In this document: piece after piece, positions 1 through 7,718 of the stretch
Numbering within the stretch: the stretch's first letter is position 1
How the letters are laid out: each line of letters begins with the position of its first letter
The notes under the pieces: generated by a model
The model's database searches: none
Told to the model about the DNA's origin: nothing
What the model saw: only the letters and a program-made list of their open reading frames with translations
Translations under genes and position numbers: made by a program
Assembly: GCA_023382535.1 (NCBI GenBank)
Contig: JAHDWA010000156.1
Location: 1-9,930 of the forward strand
Reading direction: 5' to 3'
Length of the DNA: 9,930 bases
Origin: Anaerolineae bacterium
GTDB taxonomy: Bacteria; Chloroflexota; Anaerolineae; 4572-78; J111

Positions 1-193
1 GAGCCGTCACCAGCGGCATCATCACAATCAGCGTGAGCAGCCAGACCCAGATTGTTCCGCCAATCCGGGCGACCAGTGGATAGTCGCCAGGACTGGCGGC
101 CAGCCAGAAAAGTAGGCCTGCTCCCAGAGCAATGGGTAAGTAAATGGAGGCGCTTTTTTGCGCGATTTCTTTCTCAACTTGTTCGTGTTCCAT
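1..193 (-). CDS. Small membrane protein downstream of copA (3' end cut by window edge)
   Basis: Not recognised as a named family. The reading frame opens with ATG at 193 and stays open to the window edge, giving 64 residues without a stop. It begins with a charged stretch (MEHEQVEKEIAQKS). Two hydrophobic segments follow, roughly residues 18-33 and 44-62, joined by a short polar loop (SPGDYPLVAR), so it is probably an integral membrane protein with two or more helices. A GAGG ribosome binding site lies 6 bases before the start. The gene begins 29 bases after the copA stop on the same strand, so it is probably co-transcribed with copA and may help in copper handling. That role is inferred from position only. 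The C-terminus is outside the window, so length and family cannot be judged. Confidence 0.6.
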   Translation of the reverse strand, partial: MEHEQVEKEIAQKSASIYLPIALGAGLLFWLAASPGDYPLVARIGGTIWVWLLTLIVMMPLVTA

Positions 194-222
194 AAGATTC
201 CTCACTGATGAATTTTGATGAG

Positions 223-2793
223 CTAACGACCGGCCGGTAAAGCGACCCACCGACCTTCCGGCGCGTCGGCATCGCCGGGCTGTGGCCTGTCCCGCCGGCG
301 AATGGAGGGCTTGAACTGTTTGAGCAATAAGGTGTTAAGCGTGACCGAGACTGAGCTAACAGCCATAAACGCCGCTGCCAATTCCGGGCTGATGATGAGT
401 GAGACAAACGGATAGAATAGGCCCGCGCCCAGCGGGATGCCCAGAGTGTTGTAGACAAAGGCCCAAAACAGATTCTGCTTGACCTTGCGCATGGTCGCTT
501 TAGCGATTTCCAGGGTCGTAACCACATCGCGGATGTCGTCTTTAATCAGGATAACGTCACCCGTTTCCTTCGCCACGTCCGTTCCCGACCCAATGGCGAT
601 GCCCACATCGGCCTGGGCCAGGGCCGGCGCATCATTGACCCCGTCGCCAACCATGGCGACTTTCTTGCCCAGGGCTTGCAGTTTCTTCACTTCCTCGGCT
701 TTATCCTGGGGCAGTACTTCTGCCAGAACGCGATCAATGCCCACCTGGCGGGCAATAGCTTCAGCCGTGCGGCCATTGTCGCCGGTAATCATGGCCACTT
801 CCAGGCCCAACTTATGCAACCGCTGGATGGCCTCGACCGAATATTCCTTCAGCGTATCGGCTACAGCGATTAACCCGGCCGGTTGGCCGTCAACCGCCGC
901 GAACATGACCGTTTTCCCATCGGCTTCCAACTCTTCGGCCTGGGGCAGCAGTGAGGCAAAATCCACTCCGCGCTCGGCCATTAACTTCCGATTCCCCATC
1001 AGCACGGTTCGCCCTTCGACGACGGCCTCGACGCCGTGGCCGGGGATAGAGTTGAACGAGTCCGGTTCGACCACGGGCAAGCCGCGCATCTGCGCTCCCT
1101 GGACTATCGCTTCACCCAGGGGGTGTTCGCTGTTCTTCTCGGCGCTGGCCGCCATTTTAAGCAGCCACGCCGGGCCGATCACGTCTGTGACGGACGGTTC
1201 ACCTTTGGTCAAGGTGCCCGTTTTGTCAAAGACAATCGTCTGCAACTTGCTGGCATTCTCAATGGCCTCCGCGCCCTTGAACAGTACCCCATGTTCGGCG
1301 GCTTTGCCCGTGCCGGCCATCATGGCACTCGGCGTGGCTAGGCCTACGGCGCAGGGGCAGGAGATGACCAGCACCGTCACCGACAGCAGCAGGGCGAAGC
1401 CAAACACCCCAATCTCGCCCAGCTTATAGGGTGACAAAATGAAGGCGCTGTTGGGGTCAAAGAACAACTGGTAACCCAGGAAGAACCAGAAGACAAAGAC
1501 GATGATCGCCAGAATGTGAACACCAAGGATGAAGTGCCCGGCCACCCAGTCGGCTAATTTCTGGATAGGCGCTTTGCTGGCCTGGGCGTCCTCCACCAAC
1601 TTGATAATCTGAGCTAGAGCAGTATCTTTACCAACCTTGGTTGCCTCAAACTTAAAGGCCCCGGTCTTATTCAATGTGCCGCCGATGACCGGGTCGCCGG
1701 CTTTCTTCTCCACCGGCAAACTCTCGCCGGTCAGCATCGACTCGTCCACGGCCGAATAGCCTTCTTTGACCAGACCATCCACCGGAATGCTCTCGCCGGG
1801 GCGGACCAGCAGCAGGTCGCCGGCCTCGACTTCTTCAGCCGGGATTTCTTCCTCCTGCCCATGGCGGACCACCCGAGCCAATTTGGGCTGGAGTTTCATT
1901 AACTTACGAATAGCTTCCGAGGTGCGACCCCGTGTGAGCGCCTCCAGCCAGCGGCCCAGCACGATGAACCAGGTCAGCAGGGCGGCGCTTTCAAAGAAGG
2001 TTGCACCCTCGCCGCCAAAACCGGCGGTGGGAAACAAGGTGTTGATGACGGCGATACCGTAGGCTGCGCCGATGCCGGTGGCGTAGAGTAAATTCATATC
2101 GGTGACGCCGTGGCGCAGCCCACGCCAGGAGTTGGTGAAAAATTGGCGGCCAGGCCCAAAGACGATCGGTGTGGTCAAGAGACCCAAAACCCACTTATAC
2201 GACAGCCACTCTGGGACAACGGCCTTGAAGGGGCCAAGCATCTCATAGAATGTGCCAATCATTACCAGCAGGCCGATGATCCCAGCGATAAGCAGGTACC
2301 TTCCCTGGCGCTTGACCTCTTCTTCGCGCGCCTGTCGTTCCCGGTCGAGCGCGTCTACGCCAGGGCTGCGTTCCTGGGCTTCATAACCTACCTCGCGCAC
2401 AGCTCGCTTCAAAACTGTAGCCGTGACCACGCCAGGAATGTAGGTCACCCGGGCGGTGCCCAAACCAAGGTTGACCACTGCCCCGGTCACACCCTCGAGT
2501 TCCGTCAGCGCCCTTTCGACGTGGGCGACACACGAAGCACAGGTCATCCCGCTCACCTGCAAGGTGAGTTCGGCGGTGGGGACGGCATAGCCAACCTCGG
2601 CAATGGCCCGGGTCAACTCCGGTATTGCCACTTGGGTCGGTTTGTAGCTCAGGGTCACTTTGTTGGTCGCAAGATTGGCAACTACATTGGTCACACCAGG
2701 TAGTTCTTCGAGCGCGCCTTCAACGTGGGAGACGCAGCCGGCGCAGGTCATACCCTGTACGGGTAAACTGAGTGATTTTAGATTAGTAGTCAT
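223..2793 (-). CDS. copA: Cu(I)-exporting P1B-type ATPase (CopA)
   Basis: Inner-membrane ATPase of 856 residues that pumps Cu(I) (also Ag(I)) out of the cytoplasm. Two N-terminal heavy-metal (HMA) domains carry GMTCAGC (Cys17, Cys20) and GMTCASC (Cys85, Cys88). A helical pair precedes the actuator domain with TGES (355-358). The CPC transport motif is at 479-481, the phosphorylated DKTGT at Asp523, the HP nucleotide-binding signature at His557-Pro558, and the hinge GDGVND at 716-721. Tyr781-Asn782 and Met810 with Ser813-Ser814 complete the Cu(I) ligand set that separates P1B-1 pumps from Zn/Cd pumps. All motifs are intact and the length is normal for a two-HMA CopA. The ATG is preceded by AAGGAA at good spacing. 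It starts 25 bases after the CsoR-family gene, which suggests a metal-derepressed operon. Copper specificity follows from the residues; direction of transport from family knowledge. Confidence 0.97.
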   Translation of the reverse strand: MTTNLKSLSLPVQGMTCAGCVSHVEGALEELPGVTNVVANLATNKVTLSYKPTQVAIPELTRAIAEVGYAVPTAELTLQVSGMTCASCVAHVERALTELEGVTGAVVNLGLGTARVTYIPGVVTATVLKRAVREVGYEAQERSPGVDALDRERQAREEEVKRQGRYLLIAGIIGLLVMIGTFYEMLGPFKAVVPEWLSYKWVLGLLTTPIVFGPGRQFFTNSWRGLRHGVTDMNLLYATGIGAAYGIAVINTLFPTAGFGGEGATFFESAALLTWFIVLGRWLEALTRGRTSEAIRKLMKLQPKLARVVRHGQEEEIPAEEVEAGDLLLVRPGESIPVDGLVKEGYSAVDESMLTGESLPVEKKAGDPVIGGTLNKTGAFKFEATKVGKDTALAQIIKLVEDAQASKAPIQKLADWVAGHFILGVHILAIIVFVFWFFLGYQLFFDPNSAFILSPYKLGEIGVFGFALLLSVTVLVISCPCAVGLATPSAMMAGTGKAAEHGVLFKGAEAIENASKLQTIVFDKTGTLTKGEPSVTDVIGPAWLLKMAASAEKNSEHPLGEAIVQGAQMRGLPVVEPDSFNSIPGHGVEAVVEGRTVLMGNRKLMAERGVDFASLLPQAEELEADGKTVMFAAVDGQPAGLIAVADTLKEYSVEAIQRLHKLGLEVAMITGDNGRTAEAIARQVGIDRVLAEVLPQDKAEEVKKLQALGKKVAMVGDGVNDAPALAQADVGIAIGSGTDVAKETGDVILIKDDIRDVVTTLEIAKATMRKVKQNLFWAFVYNTLGIPLGAGLFYPFVSLIISPELAAAFMAVSSVSVTLNTLLLKQFKPSIRRRDRPQPGDADAPEGRWVALPAGR

Positions 2794-2818
2794 AACAGTT
2801 CCTTTCTATAACTGGCGG

Positions 2819-3172
2819 TCAGGAGCCGCCCATAAGCTGATAAAGGGAGATAACGTCAGCTAAACAGTGTTCGCGAACGTTGGCGTTCGGGTTTTGTAAA
2901 CACTCTTCCAGGCATGCGTGCAGGTAGTGTTTGACCAGCAGGCCAGTCACTTCGTGGAGCGCCACTTGGGCGGCGGCAATTTGCTCGAGGATGCACTGGC
3001 AGTCAGTGTCGTGTTCGACCATCGCCGTGATACCGTGCAGGCGGCCTTCAACACACTGGAAACGACCTGCCCACTCAGCCCTGTCCTCAAGCCGGGTATT
3101 CGGCATCTCTAACCCCTTTTCCTGGAATGAGACAGTTTCGCTGTCGGACTTGAATAGGATGTTATCATTCAT
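2819..3172 (-). CDS. CsoR/FrmR-family transcriptional repressor, ligand-variant
   Basis: Small all-helical repressor of the CsoR/RcnR/FrmR/CstR family (DUF156), which releases operator DNA on binding metal or on thiol chemistry. From the ATG at 3172 it is 117 residues. The family core runs from about residue 37 (RFQCVEGRLHGI) to 91. It aligns without gaps to the remembered M. tuberculosis CsoR core: Cys58 matches Cys36 and Cys87 matches Cys65, but the position of ligand His61 is Tyr83, with His82 one place earlier. A second Cys makes a DCQC pair, and there are six Cys in all. The sulfur sensor CstR also lacks the His, so Cu(I) sensing is not certain. An AAAGGTGG site 5 bases before the ATG supports this start. 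A GTG at 3181 is possible but overlaps that site, and an ATG at 3106 has its own AAGGGG. Position just before copA makes it the likely regulator of the export operon. Confidence 0.85.
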   Translation of the reverse strand: MNDNILFKSDSETVSFQEKGLEMPNTRLEDRAEWAGRFQCVEGRLHGITAMVEHDTDCQCILEQIAAAQVALHEVTGLLVKHYLHACLEECLQNPNANVREHCLADVISLYQLMGGS

Positions 3173-3188
3173 CGAATCCACCTTTATC
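3135..3188 (-). repeat. Copy 1 of a 54-base duplicated gene-start segment
   Basis: Covers the ribosome binding site, start codon and first codons of the CsoR-family gene. It aligns without gaps to 3673-3726 with 39 of 54 bases identical by eye count, and the best stretch surrounds the start codon. The encoded leaders MNDNILFKSDSET and MNDSILFNSDGET match at 10 of 13 residues. Beyond about residue 15 the two proteins are unrelated. See copy 2. Confidence 0.6.
3178..3185 (-). promoter_or_regulatory. Ribosome binding site that sets the CsoR-family start
   Basis: AAAGGTGG on the minus strand ends 5 bases before the ATG at 3172. The GTG at 3181 lies inside this element, so it is unlikely to be the start. 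The matching spot before the gene starting at 3710 also has a purine-rich site (GAAGGA), part of the duplicated leader. Confidence 0.6.
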
Positions 3189-3237
3189 TATAATCTAACA
3201 AAGATTGGCGGCAAGCCATAGCGTCGTCTGGTGGGGG

Positions 3238-3290
3238 TCGGTATGCGCAAAATGGCCTGGATACCGAGCGGGTAGATGAGCGTTCATACC
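3238..3290. promoter_or_regulatory. Candidate operator: alternating GGTAT/ATACC half-sites upstream of the CsoR-family gene
   Basis: The intergenic stretch holds a perfect 7-base inverted repeat, TCGGTAT (3238-3244) and ATACCGA (3261-3267), separated by 16 bases. It continues as GGTAG (3271-3275) and ATACC (3286-3290). ATACC-N5-GGTAG at 3261-3275 resembles the short ATACC/GGTA dyads reported for CsoR-family operators. It lies 66-118 bases before the start at 3172, a fitting place for autoregulation of the csoR-copA unit. No strong -35/-10 pair was found next to it, so the operator role is an inference. Confidence 0.35.
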
Positions 3291-3299
3291 AGATAACCC

Positions 3300-3710
3300 T
3301 TACGCGGCATGGGCGACTACCTCCGCGATGGGAATCGCCGTGACCGGCTGAGCTAAAGCAGCCTTTACCAGGACAGCCATCACTTGCCTGGCGAGATGCG
3401 GGTCGGGCCTGGTCAGGGCATCATGAACGATTTGTAAGTGCGTCTGGGTGTCGCGGCTGTGCGCGGTGACGACGAGTGGTTCAGCGGTGTCACCGTAAAC
3501 TAACAGCACCACAAACTGGCAGGTGCAATAGTCGGTGCCATGATAGGGGCAGTTACAGGGCCACCGGGAGGCATCGCGATCAGGGTGTGCAACTAGGGCC
3601 GAACGCAGGTCAAAAGTACGCACAACATGGAAGCCCCGCTGGGTCAGGGCGGCAGTTACGGTTTGCGCGGCGGTTTCCCCGTCGCTGTTAAACAGGATAC
3701 TATCGTTCAT
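3300..3710 (-). CDS. Unrecognised small Cys/His protein of the copper cluster
   Basis: No family assigned. From the ATG at 3710 the product is 136 residues, with no signal peptide or membrane helix. After a leader shared with the CsoR-family neighbour, residues 12-40 look like a helix-strand unit (ETAAQTVTAALTQRGFHVV), followed by a compact motif CNCPYHGTDYCTCQ (Cys52, Cys54, His57, Cys62, Cys64) and a hydrophobic strand (FVVLLVYG). The C-terminal part (TQTHLQIVHDALTR onward) is probably helical. The paired CxC groups with a His could bind Cu, Zn or an Fe-S cluster; this is inference. The helix-strand start recalls DUF302-type folds, but I cannot confirm it. GAAGGA before the ATG supports this start over an in-frame one at 3749. 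It is the gene before the repressor (127-base gap), on the same strand, which suggests a metal-related role in the cytoplasm. Confidence 0.78.
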   Translation of the reverse strand: MNDSILFNSDGETAAQTVTAALTQRGFHVVRTFDLRSALVAHPDRDASRWPCNCPYHGTDYCTCQFVVLLVYGDTAEPLVVTAHSRDTQTHLQIVHDALTRPDPHLARQVMAVLVKAALAQPVTAIPIAEVVAHAA

Positions 3711-3726
3711 CGCGTCCTTCTTTGTC
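3673..3726 (-). repeat. Copy 2 of the 54-base duplicated gene-start segment
   Basis: Start region of the Cys/His protein gene; partner of 3135-3188 (39 of 54 bases identical). Here the leader runs smoothly into a folded domain. In the CsoR-family gene it is an add-on before a complete core, so this copy looks like the original. That direction is inferred. Confidence 0.6.
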
Positions 3727-3834
3727 TCGAGGGTAAGAGCCAATGGCACAGGTGAGACACTTCAAGCCGAGTCGTTCCTCCAACCACGCACCAAGTTCCG
3801 CATGAGGTGTTGGTTGATTCCTTTCTAACGACAA
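3700..3834 (-). CDS. Possible 44-residue CxxC peptide overlapping the next gene
   Basis: A short open frame with a TTG start at 3834, preceded 5 bases away by AGGA, ends in TAG at 3700. It overlaps the first 11 bases of the Cys/His protein gene, an arrangement that would allow translational coupling. The product has a plausible helical part (HAELGAWLEERLGLK) followed by CLTC. There is no ATG, the frame is short, and the start is weak, so it may be chance. If real it would be the first gene of the metal cluster. Confidence 0.2.
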   Translation of the reverse strand: MSLERNQPTPHAELGAWLEERLGLKCLTCAIGSYPRDKEGRDER

Positions 3835-4473
3835 CCGGTTCCTGGCTAATCGCCGGCTGGCTTATCCAGATCAAACCTGCTCTCTATTTAGAACATACTC
3901 CTAAAAGGCGAGTTGTTACAGCGTCAAGTGGCGTGTTTTACCCAGGGCCGTTTGGCGGGTGGGGAGACAGGCCATTTGGCGCATGCTCTCAAACAGACCA
4001 TCTGAGGAATTTAAATGAGGAAAAAAGGGTCTTGAGGAGATTGGAGCGATGATGTATCCTCTTAATTCACCAACTCCCCGGTCCTTTAGGACGCAGCAGG
4101 CTTCGCTGCCACGCCTCCCTTCACAACAGAAAATAGGGCCACGGCCAGAGATTGTAATAGAGGGAAAACTGGCGTGGGCAGCTACAAGCAAAATGATCTG
4201 TGTCTACCCTGACCCGATAGTTCATCAGATAGAGTAGATGACTCGATCACTTTTTACTTGGATACGGCTGTTCATTTTCAGTGGGGGGCTAAGAGGAGGT
4301 TTGTCAGATACTATTCCACCCTGGTAGGCTCAGGATTGGCCTGTATCGATCCACTTGTTTTTTAAAGGAAGGGCGCTTTCCCGTTGTAGACACTCTACTA
4401 TCTTGGGTCAAGGCCAGAGGAGTGCAGGAAGTTGCAACCGATCAGCCCGGTGAGTTCGCGTCCAAATCCCAAT
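3835..4473. other. Gene-poor intergenic region
   Basis: About 640 bases between the lipoprotein gene and the metal cluster. The open frames on either strand are short, lack clear ribosome binding sites, and read as low-complexity or Arg/Pro-rich shadows. Two small perfect hairpins sit side by side at 4081-4109: GTCC-TTTA-GGAC, then GCAGC and GCTGC around a 7-base loop. Another (GTAGA-CAC-TCTAC) lies at 4386-4398. The promoter of the minus-strand metal cluster may lie at 3840-3950, but no good -35/-10 pair could be picked. No known RNA family was recognised. Confidence 0.5.
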
Positions 4474-4926
4474 TCATTCCCCGCTTAAATCCCAACGAAA
4501 GACCCGTTCCGGCACATCGGCCACATCGCGGACGATGACCTCCACAAATTTAGGGGCCTGCTCAGGAGCTTTGAAGCGCAAAAGGCCTGATTTATGATGC
4601 CCGCTGCCAGAAGCATTCTCCTCCCAGGCCAGCACTGGATACTCACGCCCAGCGTCGTCTCGGAGGACACTGAGCGCAGCGGGGTCAAAGTTTAACTGGA
4701 CGGAGTGGGTGTCGAAAACCACGGTAAAATCGAGAGATGCTGCGCCTGTAGCCAGGTTAAGCGGCGTGACTTCCACCGTGACCGATTGCTCATCATTTGA
4801 CTGGGTAGCAAAGGTGGTGGTGGTCGGTTGGGAGGAGTCGGGTTCAGGTCGGGTTACCCATGCGTTACAAGCAGTCATCAATCCCAGTAAACTTAGAATG
4901 ATAATGAAAAGTAATCCCTGCTTCAT
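4474..4926 (-). CDS. Small secreted lipoprotein with a His motif
   Basis: Predicted envelope lipoprotein of 150 residues. MKQG is followed by a hydrophobic segment and LMTAC, so Cys20 is the probable lipidation site (Met at -3 is tolerated but not ideal). Residues 25-45 form a Ser/Thr/Pro-rich linker, and a beta-rich domain fills 48-148. That domain contains DTHSV (His74), a strand LNFDPAALSVLRDD, a Trp at 101, and SGSGHHKSGLLRF (His110, His111). The Asp/His and GHH residues could form a metal site; the family is not named with confidence. The ATG at 4926 was chosen over an upstream in-frame start at 5001 because it places the signal peptide at the N-terminus; AAGGAG lies 10 bases before it. 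It follows the sensor kinase gene by 113 bases on the same strand, so it may belong to the same transcript. Confidence 0.78.
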   Translation of the reverse strand: MKQGLLFIIILSLLGLMTACNAWVTRPEPDSSQPTTTTFATQSNDEQSVTVEVTPLNLATGAASLDFTVVFDTHSVQLNFDPAALSVLRDDAGREYPVLAWEENASGSGHHKSGLLRFKAPEQAPKFVEVIVRDVADVPERVFRWDLSGE

Positions 4927-5039
4927 TAGATAATATCTCCTTGATGAGTGGTCCCGAGAATAGCGAGAGTTGTGTGGCACGAAAAGGGAGCTTTCCTGCA
5001 TCCATTTGATGGACTGTTACAGGTTGCACACCCTTTTGG

Positions 5040-6848
5040 TTAAGCTCTGTTTTTGCTCTGTATTTGGCTTCCCAACGGCAAGAAAACCTCTAGTGTGGTC
5101 CCGTCGCCCGGTTTAGAACGGACTTCCAGGCGTCCCCCCAAGAGCAAAGCTCGCTCCCGGATGCCCATCAAGCCAAAATGACCCGTGTGGGCCAGTTCAG
5201 CCGGGTTGACCGGTGGTTCAAAGCCCCGGCCATCATCCTGAAGCCGCAAAATGAGGTCCTCACCACCAAAGGTGACATTCACACAAGTGGTCTTCGCCTG
5301 GGCGTGCCGAACGACATTGCTTAGCCCTTCTTGAACAATGCGGTAAGCTGTCAATTCCAGGTCAGGCGCCAAGCGGCGCACCTCACCCTCGGTTCTGATT
5401 GAAACCGCCAGCTCATGCTGTCGCTCGATCTCCTGGGCCAGCATTTCCAAAGCCGGCACAAAACCCAGGTCTTCCAGGTACAGCGGGCGCAGTGCACGGC
5501 TGAAACGCCGGACTTCGGCTTGGGCGTCACCAGCCAGTGCCCACAACTCTGCCAGCCGTTGGCGTGCCCTATCGGGGTCTTTGTCCAACGCCTTCTGGGC
5601 CATCTCAATCCGCTGACCGAGGGCGATCAGGGCCTGGACCGTCTCATCGTGCAGTTCCCGCGCCAGTCGCTTACGCTCTTCCTCCTGGGCCATCGTCACT
5701 GCGGCAATGTAATCGCGCATGCCTTCCTGGTAGTGCCGGATTTGGTCGGCCATACCGGCTAAGGTTCGCCGCAAGTCCTCGATCTCCTGTACCCCGCCGA
5801 CCGGTGTACTCACCGCAACGAAGTCGCCCCAGGCCACCCGACTGGCCTGCCGGTCCAGGGTCTGCAGGGGATGGATCACGTAACGCAGGCCAAAGGTGAC
5901 AGCCAAAGCGGACACCAGAGCGGCGGCCACTAGTGTCAGCGGCGCCAAGAGGGAGAAGCGCATGATAGGCGGGATCAACGCCTCCCATGGCTCCTGAACA
6001 ATCAAGCCCCAGCCCGGACCGACCACGGGGGCAAAGCCGACGGCCAGTTCCCGGCCATCCGACTCCTTATGGTAAGTAGCTCCGGCTCGACCTTGAATGA
6101 CCTCGCTGACCCCTTCGTGTTGGGTCAGATCTTGACCTAACCAGGTTGGATCAGGGTGATGAATCACCCGGCCCGTAGCGTCTACCAGGAAGGCGGTGAT
6201 GTCAGCGGCGGCGGGACGCCTGGCGCCCCCCAAGACAATTTCAGGATGCGACTCGCTCAAGCTCGCTGCACTTCGGGTTCTGGCCTGGACGATGATCTCC
6301 GTCAACCCTAATTGCTCTAGCGAGACGGCTCCGACCACCAGTTCATTATCAGTGGAAACCAGACCGATAAGCAAGCTCTCGCGGCCCGAAAGCGAGTCCT
6401 CCAGGGGAGAGGAAAAGAACACCTGGCCCGCTGGATTCTGGCTTGTCTTGAGGTGCAATTCTGGCCGAGACGCCAGGTTCAGTAACTCAAAGACAGGCCG
6501 GGCTTGCCAGGCCTTAAGGGAAGGGGCAGCGTTAACCAATTGGCCGGCCGCATTGTAGCGAGCCAGGCCGCCATCAAAGTACAGGCTGGAAGCGTTGTCA
6601 AAAGCCAAGTCCGGGTTAGTCGCTACGGCTTTTAACCAGGTGACCCGTTCCGCCAGTCGATCACTTAACCGGTTGGCGGCCAGCAGGGCAGATCGAGCGT
6701 CCAGTTCCTCGATGATCTGCCGCATCAAATCTTGATGGATGCTGATCCCGGTAATGGCGACCGCCACCAGCACTAACGTGAGCGGCAGCACCAGCCACAG
6801 CAAAAGCTGCACCCGCAGCCCGCGTAGGCTGCCCAATAGTCGCAACAC
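5040..6848 (-). CDS. Sensor histidine kinase (Cache-HAMP-HisKA_3), NarL-system partner
   Basis: Membrane sensor kinase of 602 residues. A first membrane helix (about 14-34) is followed by an extracytoplasmic Cache-like sensing region (about 40-290), including DATGRVIHHPDPTWLG (223-238), typical of dCache domains. A second helix spans about 298-320. A HAMP segment follows (about 320-375), then the HisKA_3 dimerisation domain with EERKRLARELHDETVQ, the phospho-accepting His being 400. The ATPase domain shows the N box (QEGLSNVVRHA, Asn511), DDGRGF (538-543), FGLMGIRERA (558-567) and GDGTT (581-585). All catalytic motifs look intact, so it should be active. It starts with GTG 2 bases after the stop of the response regulator. 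The ribosome binding site GGAG lies in the last codons of that gene, so the pair is translationally coupled. The ligand is unknown; Cache domains usually bind small molecules. Confidence 0.95.
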   Translation of the reverse strand: MLRLLGSLRGLRVQLLLWLVLPLTLVLVAVAITGISIHQDLMRQIIEELDARSALLAANRLSDRLAERVTWLKAVATNPDLAFDNASSLYFDGGLARYNAAGQLVNAAPSLKAWQARPVFELLNLASRPELHLKTSQNPAGQVFFSSPLEDSLSGRESLLIGLVSTDNELVVGAVSLEQLGLTEIIVQARTRSAASLSESHPEIVLGGARRPAAADITAFLVDATGRVIHHPDPTWLGQDLTQHEGVSEVIQGRAGATYHKESDGRELAVGFAPVVGPGWGLIVQEPWEALIPPIMRFSLLAPLTLVAAALVSALAVTFGLRYVIHPLQTLDRQASRVAWGDFVAVSTPVGGVQEIEDLRRTLAGMADQIRHYQEGMRDYIAAVTMAQEEERKRLARELHDETVQALIALGQRIEMAQKALDKDPDRARQRLAELWALAGDAQAEVRRFSRALRPLYLEDLGFVPALEMLAQEIERQHELAVSIRTEGEVRRLAPDLELTAYRIVQEGLSNVVRHAQAKTTCVNVTFGGEDLILRLQDDGRGFEPPVNPAELAHTGHFGLMGIRERALLLGGRLEVRSKPGDGTTLEVFLPLGSQIQSKNRA

Positions 6849-6850
6849 GG

Positions 6851-7525
6851 CTACTCCACGGCTTCGTCCAACGTAATCCAGCCCTGCTTCATGGCTAAAA
6901 GTACTGCCTCGGTCCGGGTGGCGACGCCCAGCTTGCCAAAAATGTTAGCCAGGTGGCCTTGCACTGTCCGGTCGCTAATGTCCAACTCCAGGCCGATGGC
7001 GCGATTGGTCTGTCCCCTGGCCGCCAGGCGCAGTACATCGAGTTCGCGCTGGGTTAGCTTTTCGATAGTGGCCTGTGCGCCGAGCGGCTTGCCGCTGCTC
7101 AGTTGGGCCATGACTTTAGCGGTCACGGTCGGATCCAGGGCTGAGCCGCCGGCAGCCACCGTACGTACCGCCCGGATCAACTCCCCGGAGGGGGCCGTTT
7201 TGAGGACATAGCCGCTGGCTCCTGCTTGCAACATGGCGAAGATGTAAGGATCGTCGTCATAAGCCGTTAGTACCAACACCTGCACGTCAGGTATTTTGGC
7301 TTTGATCTGTCGGGCCGCCTCAATCCCGGTCATTTCCGGCATCTGAATATCGAGCACCGCCACCTCAGGCTGATGTTCCACGGTCAGGGCGACGGCCTCA
7401 ATGCCGGTGGTGGCTTCAGCGACAACCTGAATATCGCCTTCTTCTTCCAAAAACTCGCGGATGCCTTTCCGCACGACGGTGTGGTCATCAGCCAGCACCA
7501 CCCGAATTGCCTCAGTTTTGTCCAT
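6851..7525 (-). CDS. NarL/FixJ-family response regulator
   Basis: Two-domain transcription factor of 224 residues, partner of the downstream kinase. The receiver (about 7-122) has the acidic pair Asp13-Asp14, the phosphorylation site Asp59 in VLDIQMP, the switch Thr87 and the conserved Lys109 in YVLKT, so it is canonical. The LuxR-type helix-turn-helix runs about 155-220 (LTQRELDVLRLAARGQTNRAI, then RTVQGHLANIFGKLGV), with the recognition helix in the second part. An AAGGGG site precedes the ATG at 7525. It is the first gene of a minus-strand unit with the kinase and probably the lipoprotein. The divergent intergenic region upstream contains inverted repeats that could be its targets. Its recognition helix nearly matches that of the second regulator at 9054-9692. 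Confidence 0.95.
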   Translation of the reverse strand: MDKTEAIRVVLADDHTVVRKGIREFLEEEGDIQVVAEATTGIEAVALTVEHQPEVAVLDIQMPEMTGIEAARQIKAKIPDVQVLVLTAYDDDPYIFAMLQAGASGYVLKTAPSGELIRAVRTVAAGGSALDPTVTAKVMAQLSSGKPLGAQATIEKLTQRELDVLRLAARGQTNRAIGLELDISDRTVQGHLANIFGKLGVATRTEAVLLAMKQGWITLDEAVE

Positions 7526-7624
7526 AATGTTTCCCCTTAACCATTTAAGTTACCTGATGGGTTTAATAATCGCCCCTGCCCATGCTAAAAGATTCGCCTA
7601 AATCCGGTCTTTAGGGCTTGACTA

Positions 7625-7636
7625 ATTTTGCAAAAT
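7625..7636. repeat. Perfect 12-base palindrome in the divergent intergenic region
   Basis: ATTTTGCAAAAT, fully self-complementary, about 100 bases upstream of the response regulator start. It could be an operator or chance in AT-rich DNA. Confidence 0.35.
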
Positions 7637-7718
7637 AAGCACTTTCAACCGGAAAAACAAGCCGTCTGCTGGTTTATGCCAATGCCACTTTCCGAACCCG
7701 ACCCATTTAATAGATCTT

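Noticed and set aside
479..1429. Long plus-strand open frame (316 codons) across the copA gene
   Set aside because: Antisense shadow of copA, Ser/Ala/Pro-rich, no ribosome binding site, while copA has every ATPase motif.
3807..4237. Overlapping short frames on both strands in the gene-poor region
   Set aside because: No recognisable domain, no good ribosome binding site, and Arg/Pro-rich composition typical of chance frames.
4367..4381. GGAAGG-GCG-CTTTCC hairpin as terminator for the lipoprotein unit
   Set aside because: One mismatch in a 6-base stem and only TTT before an A-run on the minus strand; too weak to call.
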